14,575 nucleotides of DNA from JBDNFP01 sp041689775 (GTDB lineage: Bacteria > Bacteroidota > Bacteroidia > Cytophagales > Spirosomataceae). Under the pieces are notes generated by a model. It was not told where the DNA came from, ran no database searches, and saw nothing but the letters and a program-made list of their open reading frames with translations. The translations under genes were made by a program, and so were the position numbers. Numbering within the stretch: position 1 is the first letter of the stretch; every line of letters begins with the position of its first letter. The stretch is from the NCBI GenBank assembly GCA_041689775.1, contig JBDNFP010000465.1:1-14575 (forward strand), read 5' to 3'. This document shows, in pieces, positions 8,586 to 14,575 of this stretch.

Positions 8586-8618
8586 TGGTGTCACATATAG
8601 CAGAACACTTAAAAAATC

Positions 8619-9167
8619 ATGAAAATAAATAATATTCGTATAGTCACACTGATTACAATTATCCTGGCGGCTGCACTATCAAGATTATTACCTCATCCCT
8701 TCAACTTCACTCCGATTGGAGCGATTGCCTTATTTGGGGGGGCACATTTTACCCGGAAGTCATTGGCATTTATAATCCCTTTAGCTGCCATGTTACTGAG
8801 CGATACCCTCCTAGGTTTTCACAGTTCGATGTGGGCTGTTTATGCCTCATTCATGCTTACGGTAGGTATTGGAATGGGCTTTTTGCAAAAAATTACGGCA
8901 GGCCGGGTATTTGGCAGCGCTATTTTAGCCTCCATTTTATTTTTTCTGATTACTAATTTTGCGGTTTGGTACGGTGCTGGATCCTTTTATCCACGCAACC
9001 TCGCTGGATTAGGCGCCTGTTATTTGGCAGGAATTCAGTTTTATCAGCAAGATTTCTTCGGAAATTTATTCTTTAATACCATCATGGGTGATGTTTTCTT
9101 TACATCGGTACTCTTTAGTAGCTTTGAGTTATTGAAAAAGAAAGTCACGGCTTTACAGATGGCCTGA
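8619..9167 (+). CDS. DUF6580-family integral membrane protein, putative transporter component
   Basis: A 182-residue, very hydrophobic protein with about five or six membrane helices (roughly 6-24, 33-63, 72-90, 98-118, 125-143, 150-172). The N-terminal block SRLLPHPFNFTPIGAIALFG (21-40) followed by GAHF, and SDTLLGFHSSMWAVY (61-75), are the hallmarks I associate with DUF6580, a family annotated as putative transport proteins that resembles ECF-type substrate-binding S components. The substrate is unknown. No cobalamin or other riboswitch-like leader is present upstream, so the leader gives no clue. It stands alone, with its own promoter and a terminator on each side. The family assignment is from memory of motifs; the membrane topology is clear from the sequence. 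Confidence 0.8.
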   Translation: MKINNIRIVTLITIILAAALSRLLPHPFNFTPIGAIALFGGAHFTRKSLAFIIPLAAMLLSDTLLGFHSSMWAVYASFMLTVGIGMGFLQKITAGRVFGSAILASILFFLITNFAVWYGAGSFYPRNLAGLGACYLAGIQFYQQDFFGNLFFNTIMGDVFFTSVLFSSFELLKKKVTALQMA

Positions 9168-9179
9168 TAGAATTGGTAA

Positions 9180-9235
9180 ATTCATAAAAAGAGGGAGCAA
9201 CTTGTGATCACAAGTTGCTCCCTCTTTTTATGAAT
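9180..9235. terminator. 56-base perfect palindrome, bidirectional terminator between convergent genes
   Basis: Every base from 9180 to 9207 pairs with 9235 down to 9208, giving 28-base-pair arms with no mismatch, centred on TGATCA. The GC-rich core (9191-9224, arm GAGGGAGCAACTTGTGA) is flanked by A5 on the left and T5 on the right, so it ends in a U tract on both strands. It lies 12 bases after the stop of the DUF6580 gene and 11 bases beyond the end of the minus-strand small gene. Confidence 0.95.
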
Positions 9236-9246
9236 AAGTAGCGCGT

Positions 9247-9615
9247 TCAGGCCCTACGAATAAAAATCGCTTTATCCCTAACTTTTTTCTTGGGGCATAT
9301 TCCTTTCTGCACTTGCAAATTGTAATCGAAAAATTCCAGGGCCCGAGAAATAGAATGATTACGAACCGCCGAAAAAAAAGGACGACGGTTTTTGACGTCA
9401 ACTAGCCTCACATCAAGTTTGTAAATGGTGCCTTCTGGAAAAAACCAAATTGTCTTGTTGTAACAGCGTATCTTAAATTCAGCCGGAACCCGCTGCCCAT
9501 CCAATGTAACAAGCGTAGGCCTCTTTGTCCGACGATCAATACACATCTTGGCATAAATATCAAGAAAAATACTCTTGTTAAGTTCCGGCAATTGTTCGAC
9601 CAAGGAAAGTTGCAT
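9247..9615 (-). CDS. Small basic protein of unknown function, downstream of the deacetylase gene
   Basis: I do not recognise this 122-residue protein. It is rich in Arg and Lys (DRRTKRP, KNRRPFF, CPKKKVRDK, final FIRRA), has no signal peptide or membrane helix, and reads as a compact soluble domain with beta strands around LVTLDGQRVPAEFKIRC, TIWFFPEGTIYKLDVRLVDV and ALEFFDYNLQV. It has three cysteines and no zinc-finger spacing. The frame extends to a TTG at 9639, but I chose the ATG at 9615: a possible promoter -7 box covers that TTG, and the residues before Met9 look unlike protein. It follows the deacetylase gene by 63 bases in the same direction and ends against the palindromic terminator. 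Nucleic-acid binding would fit the basic character but is only a guess. Confidence 0.7.
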   Translation of the reverse strand: MQLSLVEQLPELNKSIFLDIYAKMCIDRRTKRPTLVTLDGQRVPAEFKIRCYNKTIWFFPEGTIYKLDVRLVDVKNRRPFFSAVRNHSISRALEFFDYNLQVQKGICPKKKVRDKAIFIRRA

Positions 9616-9636
9616 ACATCCATACTTTTTACCTCG

Positions 9637-9667
9637 CAAAAACTAAGTTTTTTATTTGTTTATACAA
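9637..9667 (-). promoter_or_regulatory. Possible promoter of the small basic protein gene
   Basis: Read on the minus strand, TTG (9667-9665), 19 bases and TAGTTTTTG (9645-9637) resemble the Bacteroidota -33/-7 pair, although the -7 box has one extra T. A start near 9630 would leave a leader of about 15 bases before the ATG at 9615. Confidence 0.4.
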
Positions 9668-9689
9668 GTATTTTTCGGCTAAAAATACT
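9667..9689 (-). repeat. Inverted repeat across the deacetylase stop codon
   Basis: AGTATTTTT (9667-9675) and AAAAATACT (9681-9689) are perfect complements around a five-base loop. The deacetylase TAG (9681-9679) lies inside the hairpin. There is no T run after it on the minus strand, so it may be a weak terminator or an mRNA 3'-end stabiliser rather than a classic terminator. Confidence 0.6.
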
Positions 9690-10581
9690 GTTTTATCGCA
9701 GTTCTATACGTATTACAATGAGCCTCCACAATGTCGGAGATCTTAGTTGAGTACCCTCCACCCATGGAAACAACGACGGGTACCTTGTATAAACGACAGG
9801 TTTCGAACACAAATTGGTCCCTTAAACGGCACCCTTCTCTCGATACAGACAAATGCCCTAACTTATCGGTTTCCAGGATGTCAACTCCTGAAATATAAAA
9901 AGCAAAATCGGGTCGATGTATTCGGAATAGTCCTGGAAGGGTATTCCGCAGGGTATCCAAATATACCTGATCACCGGTTTTGGTGGGTACTTCGATATCA
10001 AGGTCAGAGATTTCTTTTCGGAGAGGATAATTATCTTTCCCATGCATCGAAAATGTAAATACTCTCGGTTCATTTTCAAACATGACTGCGGTTCCGTTTC
10101 CTTGGTGTACATCAAGGTCAATCACCAAAATTTGCTCGGCTAATTTGTTTTCAAGTAGGTAATTAGCCGCAATTCCTACGTCATTTAACATACAAAAACC
10201 TTCCCCCTTGTCGGGAAATGCATGATGAGTGCCACCCGCGACGTTCATGGCCACTCCGTCTTTGATGGCAAAACGACAACAATCAATGGTTCCTTGAGCT
10301 ATAATGATTTCCCTTCTCACGAGTTGCTCAGAAAGTGGAAAGCCGATGCGCCGAACCATTTTGGCGGAAGTGCTCAAACTCTTTAAACTTTCCCAGTATT
10401 CTTTTTGGTGTACTCCCAAAATCCAGCGTTCTTCCAACTCCCCCGGACAGAAGAAATCACCAACGGAGCAACTCCCTTCATGAAGCAATTGCTCGGGAAT
10501 AAGTTCATATTTTTCCATCGGGAAACGGTGCCCCGCCGGTAGCGGATGAAAATAAATTGGACAATGGGCAATTTTTAGCAT
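9679..10581 (-). CDS. Histone deacetylase-family (class IV / HDAC11-like) zinc-dependent deacetylase
   Basis: A 300-residue cytoplasmic enzyme of the arginase/deacetylase superfamily, which removes acyl groups from lysine or from small acetylated amines. All catalytic parts are visible: tandem His119-His120 in GGTHHAFPDKGEGFCMLND, the zinc ligands Asp157 and His159 in DLDVHQGNGT, the third ligand Asp234 in SGVDILETDKLG, and the transition-state Tyr277 in GGGYS. The GVD...DKLGHLSVS block resembles class IV enzymes rather than the AcuC-type SAGFDAH pattern. The frame reaches a TTG at 10587; I chose the ATG at 10581 because MLKIAHCPIYFHPLPAGHRFP is the usual family N terminus. The small basic protein gene follows 63 bases downstream. 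The natural substrate is unknown: bacteria with such enzymes have acetylated proteins, polyamines or secondary metabolites as candidates. Confidence 0.93.
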   Translation of the reverse strand: MLKIAHCPIYFHPLPAGHRFPMEKYELIPEQLLHEGSCSVGDFFCPGELEERWILGVHQKEYWESLKSLSTSAKMVRRIGFPLSEQLVRREIIIAQGTIDCCRFAIKDGVAMNVAGGTHHAFPDKGEGFCMLNDVGIAANYLLENKLAEQILVIDLDVHQGNGTAVMFENEPRVFTFSMHGKDNYPLRKEISDLDIEVPTKTGDQVYLDTLRNTLPGLFRIHRPDFAFYISGVDILETDKLGHLSVSREGCRLRDQFVFETCRLYKVPVVVSMGGGYSTKISDIVEAHCNTYRTAIKQYF

Positions 10582-10861
10582 TTGCAATTATTACTGGCTT
10601 TGGTACAACTTTTTAAGTCTTGTGTGGGTCTAGGTAGTAAACAAGAGTAACTAGCCCCAAAGCAGAATGTTGGCACCGAGGTATGAGAAACTGCTTTTAA
10701 GAAAAACGACTCGTTTGCAAACCCTAGATTAAAAAGTTAATTCAAGAGTGGAACACTACCTGAATAATGTTCACCAACTAACAATCGAATTCATCAAATT
10801 ATCCGTAAAATCTTTTCTACTTTAAATTCGTTCATTTAGTATAGTAATGAACAATGCAACT

Positions 10862-11479
10862 ATGAGATACATCAAAATGATCGGTTTGGCCTGCCTCATT
10901 GGCCTTGCGTGTGCGTGCACAAATGATCCGTTAAAAAATTTAACGGTGGAGGAATCACAGGTATTTATCACGAATCGGGATAAGGCTGTTGATTTTAAAC
11001 AGTATAAAACATTCAGTATCCTTGATTCCGTACTCATTATCGGGAATCAAGGTACGGGGTCATCATTGACCGATTTAGATATTCAATTCCTAACCAAAGT
11101 CATCACAAAAATGCAGTCGCTTGGTTATGCCTATGTTAGTCCAAAAGATAAACCTGATGTGGGAATCAATGTAGCTCAGGTTCGAAATAGCTACGTGAAT
11201 GTGGTCTCTCGCCCTATTTCACCCTACTTGGGAAACTATTGGGGCGGTGGATTTGGTGGGTACGGGTACGGCTATCCCTCCTATTTTAGTTATTACCAAA
11301 CCCAGGAAAATTATTGGTACCTGGAAATGATTGATTTTAAAAACCCGGATACCCAAAACAATCAGGTGAAAGTAATCTGGAATGCCGAGCTGAAAGGGAG
11401 AGGATTATTTGATGGTATTAACGTGGAAACAATGGTAAATTCTGTCTTCGACCAATCATCTTATTTAAAGATAAATTGA
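10862..11479 (+). CDS. DUF4136-domain lipoprotein
   Basis: A 205-residue predicted lipoprotein. The N terminus MRYIKMIGLACLIGLACACT has a short basic start, a hydrophobic stretch and two candidate lipidated cysteines (Cys17 in GLAC, Cys19 in ACAC); neither fits the lipobox ideally, and Cys19 is the more usual context. The remaining protein fits DUF4136: FKQYKTFSILD (45-55), a helix ending ITKMQSLGYAYV (81-92), PDVGINVAQVRNS (98-110), the Gly/Tyr-rich stretch YWGGGFGGYGYGYPSYFSYY (126-145), then VIWNAELKGRG (171-181). The family's function is unknown and its members sit in the outer membrane or periplasm. The frame could start at ATG 10847, adding MNNAT; I prefer 10862 because it gives a normal lipoprotein signal. 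It is divergent from the deacetylase gene across about 280 bases in which I see no clear promoter. Confidence 0.85.
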   Translation: MRYIKMIGLACLIGLACACTNDPLKNLTVEESQVFITNRDKAVDFKQYKTFSILDSVLIIGNQGTGSSLTDLDIQFLTKVITKMQSLGYAYVSPKDKPDVGINVAQVRNSYVNVVSRPISPYLGNYWGGGFGGYGYGYPSYFSYYQTQENYWYLEMIDFKNPDTQNNQVKVIWNAELKGRGLFDGINVETMVNSVFDQSSYLKIN

Positions 11480-11562
11480 GTCTAAATAATAGTGCGGAAA
11501 TAATCATTTTTTTACAAAAAAAAACTATCATTCAGTTAGTTAGTTAAGATTTAAAATACTCT

Positions 11563-12219
11563 ATGAAATCAATAAAAATATTGCTCCTATATTTAACCAT
11601 GAGCGCACCACTGTTGGCACAGGAAAAACCTCAACTATATACCATTCCATCTCCATTTGATCGCTACTCTCATTATAATGTTACACTGAGAGCTGGGGCG
11701 GCGATTCCAATGGGGCAATTTTCATCGGATTATATCGACAAAGCATCCTTAGATAACTACTCGATTGGTTTGGAGTGGGTACTGCAAAGCCCCATTTCAG
11801 TGGGGGCGGAAGTTGGCTATTCATTTTTTACCCAAAAACTTCCCCGGGCTATTTATGAAATTAATGGTCAGGATGTTTCAGCCGTTCAAACCCGCACGAT
11901 TAGTTTGATACCTATCCAAGGTACGGTGAACTACAATCTGGGCACTCCCAATGTTCCGGTCCGACCCTACGTTCAAGTATCGTTGGGTGCTGCCATGGCG
12001 GACTACTCCCTTTACTACGGTAGTCTTGCTACTCAGGAACAAAGCGTAAAGTTTAGCTACGGAGGGGCAGTAGGGACCAAAATTCTATTTAAAAAAGACG
12101 GCAGCCTTGGCGCAGACCTAAGGATAAAGTATAATAACACGCCTTTAAAGTTTGATTACATACAAAACGGTGTGAGCCAGCTTAACGCTACGGTTGGTAT
12201 TTACTACCGTTGGTGGTAA
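11563..12219 (+). CDS. Outer-membrane beta-barrel protein
   Basis: A 218-residue exported protein. Residues 1-19 (MKSIKILLLYLTMSAPLLA) form a signal peptide, with cleavage before Gln20. The mature part consists of alternating strands typical of eight-stranded barrels: YNVTLRAGAAIPMGQF (38-53), YSIGLEWVLQ (66-75), SVGAEVGYSFF (79-89), ISLIPIQGTVNYNLG (113-127), VRPYVQVSLGAAMADYSLYY (133-152), SYGGAVGTKILF (165-176), LGADLRIKYNN (182-192) and LNATVGIYYRWW (207-218). The last strand ends in aromatic residues, as BAM substrates do. It resembles the general 'outer membrane beta-barrel' (PF13505-like) proteins of Bacteroidota; no transport substrate is evident. The 720-residue gene starts 15 bases after its stop, so the two are very probably one transcript. 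Whether the DUF4136 gene, 83 bases upstream, joins them is unclear. Confidence 0.88.
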   Translation: MKSIKILLLYLTMSAPLLAQEKPQLYTIPSPFDRYSHYNVTLRAGAAIPMGQFSSDYIDKASLDNYSIGLEWVLQSPISVGAEVGYSFFTQKLPRAIYEINGQDVSAVQTRTISLIPIQGTVNYNLGTPNVPVRPYVQVSLGAAMADYSLYYGSLATQEQSVKFSYGGAVGTKILFKKDGSLGADLRIKYNNTPLKFDYIQNGVSQLNATVGIYYRWW

Positions 12220-12234
12220 AAGTAAAATTCACGA

Positions 12235-14397
12235 ATGAAACGCCCCAACTTGTCTAGAAATACCTATTTAGTTCTTCTGATTACGACTATTTCCCTTATT
12301 GCCTCAGGTACCTGGGCGTGGAATCGTTATGGTCCAAGCCAACATGTAGCGTATGAAATGGAGGCTCAACGCTTTTCACCTATACTAAATCCGGGGCAAA
12401 GCACTTCTGCATGTGATTTAAAAATAAATCGATACAAGCAAATTGGTAATGAAGTTCAATTTGAGCTGTATGCCAGCGCCGCCGGACTCGCCCCTTATTC
12501 GATTGAAATAAATCAGGGTAGCAAGAATTTTCAATTTGAAAGTATTGCGCACCGGGCCGGGACGTGGCTGACATTACCTAATCTTGAACTAAGCAACGGA
12601 AAAGCAAAAATTATCATTAAAAGCAAAAACGATGCTGAATGCCAAGCATCGGGAGAGTTTTTATTTGATGGCAATAAATCCAACGAAATTCTGGCCTCTA
12701 ACCAATGGATTCGACAAGGAAGTAAAGATACCCACCTAGATATTCGGGTGATTAGCCAAAACCAGAAGCTTTATTTAAAGGATTTTGCAGACTATACGGA
12801 TGGTCGAACAAAGGTGTACCTCATAGACAACGTGATGGTTTCAGGGTTGGAAGAAGGTATCGAAGTTCAGCCCGGATACCTCTATTCCGTAGTAGCCTGT
12901 TGGATCGATGCTCCATATTCTGAATGGTGGAATCACTTGCGCAACCGAACCATCCGGCAGCAAAATATTTGGATTAAGCCTAAAAAAAAGAATCCAGTGA
13001 GATCAGGCAGCACGCTTCAAATCATATCTATTCCTGACTGGTTTGCTTTATCTGACCATTTCACTGTTCTATTTGATAAGACTTTGCCCGCTTTTGAGCC
13101 TATCCAAAATAAGTTGGTTATGCAGTACCGGCTTAACGAAGGTGTTTCCCCAGAATCCTATCTTACACGAGGTATTACCCATCTTCCCAAATGGGAGAGT
13201 ACACTACCACCTAAAAAAATGCATTGGACAGAGTCACCAGGCTTTTTTGGCGATCGTGAACAGGATTGGTTTAGTTCATTGACTAAGGCAGAAGTAGAAT
13301 CATTTGCCGATCAAGTATACCCATCCAATGTCTATTCCTACGATTTCGAATTCTGGAACCGTAATTATATCCCAGAGGTAAGACAACGACTGATCTGGTT
13401 TTCTCAACGAATTAAGAGGAATAATCCAAACGGCTATCTTTTTGATTATTGGGGCGGAGGTGCCTACCATAACCCTAATTTCACCCACGATAACTCGTTG
13501 GATCCGGCTCACTTCTCCTCAGATTACTCATCTCCTAAGGCCACTCATTCAAATTTCGAACCAGATGCAAATGGAGTCAGTATGGCTTCTTTTTTCTCCA
13601 TTACGCCCGTGGATGTCTATCCCAAAAGGTTTTTTGGGGATGACTCAGACGGCGTCACCCCTACTAATTACCTATTACTTTCGGCTGTACATACTGCCCG
13701 AATTAATCGACTTTTCCCCTACCAGAAAAATAATAAAACTATCTGGTTTGCCTGGAACCGGTATATGCCACTTTACAAAGACCCAGTCATACCCTGGCAT
13801 ATTCAAACTACTGCTCCCAAAGGAGAGTTAGTTTTTGATGAATTAGTAACAATGCCAGCCAGCCAGGCACTTGGAATGTCGTTATTTTCATTGATTGAAT
13901 CTGACGGCTATTATTTATGGCATGACAATCAGGCCCAAGGTGATGGAGTAAATAATTATACGCTTGACCCGAGTGAACCTGCTGGATTTCAATGGTACCC
14001 GGCAGATGGCGTATCCAGTGTAACAGGTTTAAAAAAGGATAAGAACAAACCGGATTCACCTCGGTATTGGGACTACCCAACCGAATACTTTGCCCTTGGC
14101 AACTGGATGGCTAAACAAGTCGAGGATATTCTCTCGGGAGGAAGAAAAGTTGATCTAGATTACCAAATGAATGGAAAATGGATTGAGGCAACAGTTGATC
14201 AAGCAGTTCAATCTGCAGAACGGAAAGAACCATTTGTCCTATCGGTAGTAAACGACAATAAGGTCGCCATTTTAGCCATTGACAGTTTCCAGGAACCTAC
14301 CTCCTTACGTAGATTAACCATACGGCTACCCAATGGTAAGGTCGAGCAAATTGAGCTATATGGGAATTGGCCCTCACTGTACCGGGGCATTTTTTAA
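12235..14397 (+). CDS. Unrecognised 720-residue envelope protein, possible TIM-barrel glycoside hydrolase-like
   Basis: I do not recognise a named family. Residues 11-29 (YLVLLITTISLIASGTWAW) form a single N-terminal membrane anchor or uncleaved signal. A beta-rich region (about 58-145) looks Ig-like and has Cys60 and Cys136, which could form a disulfide. A second beta region covers about 150-300. The centre (about 360-570) has a run of strands, each followed by a helix: NVYSYDFEFWN (365-375), NGYLFDYWGGG (399-409), SFFSITPVDVYP (452-463), KTIWFAWNRY (501-510) and GMSLFSLIESDGYYLWHD (547-564). This is what a (beta/alpha)8 barrel of a glycoside hydrolase looks like, with Asp370, Glu372, Asp404, Glu555 and Asp557 as possible acidic catalytic residues. 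The C-terminal 85 residues form another beta domain ending in GNWPSLYRGIF. The layout of anchor, Ig-like, barrel and beta-sandwich is typical of polysaccharide-active enzymes, but this is inference from strand patterns. It is coupled to the beta-barrel gene 15 bases upstream and followed by a terminator. Confidence 0.9.
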   Translation: MKRPNLSRNTYLVLLITTISLIASGTWAWNRYGPSQHVAYEMEAQRFSPILNPGQSTSACDLKINRYKQIGNEVQFELYASAAGLAPYSIEINQGSKNFQFESIAHRAGTWLTLPNLELSNGKAKIIIKSKNDAECQASGEFLFDGNKSNEILASNQWIRQGSKDTHLDIRVISQNQKLYLKDFADYTDGRTKVYLIDNVMVSGLEEGIEVQPGYLYSVVACWIDAPYSEWWNHLRNRTIRQQNIWIKPKKKNPVRSGSTLQIISIPDWFALSDHFTVLFDKTLPAFEPIQNKLVMQYRLNEGVSPESYLTRGITHLPKWESTLPPKKMHWTESPGFFGDREQDWFSSLTKAEVESFADQVYPSNVYSYDFEFWNRNYIPEVRQRLIWFSQRIKRNNPNGYLFDYWGGGAYHNPNFTHDNSLDPAHFSSDYSSPKATHSNFEPDANGVSMASFFSITPVDVYPKRFFGDDSDGVTPTNYLLLSAVHTARINRLFPYQKNNKTIWFAWNRYMPLYKDPVIPWHIQTTAPKGELVFDELVTMPASQALGMSLFSLIESDGYYLWHDNQAQGDGVNNYTLDPSEPAGFQWYPADGVSSVTGLKKDKNKPDSPRYWDYPTEYFALGNWMAKQVEDILSGGRKVDLDYQMNGKWIEATVDQAVQSAERKEPFVLSVVNDNKVAILAIDSFQEPTSLRRLTIRLPNGKVEQIELYGNWPSLYRGIF

Positions 14398-14420
14398 AAG
14401 CAATAAATTTTCGAAAAAAT

Positions 14421-14458
14421 AAAGAGCGGCAATTATTAGTATTAGATACCGCTCTTTT
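14421..14458 (+). terminator. Intrinsic terminator after the 720-residue protein gene
   Basis: AAAGAGCGG (14421-14429) pairs with CCGCTCTTT (14449-14457) around an AT-rich 19-base loop and runs into a T4 tract (14455-14458). It starts 24 bases after the stop. The flanking A run on the left could let it work weakly on the minus strand too. Confidence 0.8.
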
Positions 14459-14490
14459 CGTAATTCGGTCTCTAAACCTTGTAGCTAATT

Positions 14491-14575
14491 ATGGATCGTT
14501 TCGTCTATTTCTTACTCTCTAAACCAGCAACGCTTCTATTTGGGTTCACTACCTTAATAAGTTGCTCTACGACCC
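14491..14575 (+). CDS. Start of a lipoprotein gene, cut by the window end
   Basis: ATG at 14491 opens a frame that stays open to the window edge (28 codons): MDRFVYFLLSKPATLLFGFT, then TLISCSTT. The stretch ending LISC is a textbook lipobox with Cys25 as the lipidated residue, so the product is probably an envelope lipoprotein. An in-frame TAG at 14482-14484 rules out a start further upstream. It begins 33 bases after the terminator stem, so it likely has its own promoter, which I cannot identify. The family is unknown because the mature protein lies outside the window. Confidence 0.68.
   Translation, partial: MDRFVYFLLSKPATLLFGFTTLISCSTT

Noticed and set aside
8586..8618. Possible riboswitch upstream of the putative transporter gene
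   Set aside because: The leader between the inferred transcription start and the ATG is under 30 bases, and the only hairpin upstream is the terminator of the previous gene.
8736..8742. G7 run in the DUF6580 gene as a second phase-variable tract
   Set aside because: Seven G are explained by conserved Gly-Gly codons and are short for efficient slippage.
10713..10722. GTTTGCAAAC, a ten-base palindrome in the divergent intergenic region
   Set aside because: Too short to call an operator, and no second copy or promoter box is visible around it.
11539..11552. Triplicated GTTA units before the beta-barrel gene, possible regulatory repeat
   Set aside because: Only three four-base copies in AT-rich DNA, consistent with chance.
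13442..13831. Open frame of 129 codons in another + frame within the 720-residue protein gene
   Set aside because: The 720-codon frame is continuous across it and carries the strand-helix pattern; the overlapping frame has no start context or domain.
1..14575. Mobile element, CRISPR, toxin-antitoxin or anti-phage defence system
   Set aside because: No transposase, integrase, repeat-spacer array, Cas, restriction or toxin-like gene is visible; gene content and spacing look like stable chromosome.

Overview
The window looks like a chromosomal segment from a member of the Bacteroidota, probably an environmental Cytophagales-type bacterium. Four things point there: families typical of that phylum (a DUF1460 amidase, a DUF6580 membrane protein, a large Asp-box/VPS10-like 'glycosyl hydrolase', DUF4136 lipoproteins), a TTTG-N19-TAnnTTTG promoter, weak or absent Shine-Dalgarno sites, and moderate GC. 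The assignment is an inference from gene content; no rRNA or other phylogenetic marker is present. I see no tRNA, CRISPR array, insertion sequence, integrase or phage gene, and no gene-free stretch over 300 bases.

Left part (1-4343), + strand: a compact operon. The last codons of an unidentified gene overlap the start of a fused trehalose-6-phosphate synthase/phosphatase as ATGA. Then come a secreted DUF1460 cysteine amidase-like protein (8-base gap) and an MscS-family mechanosensitive channel (stop and start directly adjacent), ending at a hairpin terminator. Trehalose accumulates as a compatible solute, MscS channels release solutes on hypo-osmotic shock, and the amidase-like enzyme acts on the wall, so the operon reads as an osmotic-stress and envelope unit. 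A run of ten G inside the amidase gene could make it switchable.

Middle (4471-9167): a minus-strand DinB-family gene broken by two compensating frameshifts; a 1078-residue secreted beta-propeller protein with about ten Asp boxes, followed by a good terminator; then a DUF6580 integral membrane protein with its own clear Bacteroidota promoter. A 56-base perfect palindrome (9180-9235) serves as a two-way terminator between this gene and the convergent minus-strand genes.

Right part (9247-14575): a minus-strand pair, a class IV-like histone deacetylase-family enzyme and an unrecognised small basic protein. Divergent from them on the + strand are a DUF4136 lipoprotein, an outer-membrane beta-barrel protein and, 15 bases after it, a 720-residue envelope protein that I do not recognise but whose layout (N-terminal anchor, beta-rich domains, possible TIM barrel, C-terminal beta domain) resembles a glycoside hydrolase. 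A terminator follows, and the window ends inside the start of another lipoprotein gene.

Most of the content is ordinary housekeeping and envelope genes. The best candidates for something undescribed are the 720-residue protein with its outer-membrane partner, the trehalose/amidase/MscS operon with its G10 tract, and the deacetylase-linked small protein.
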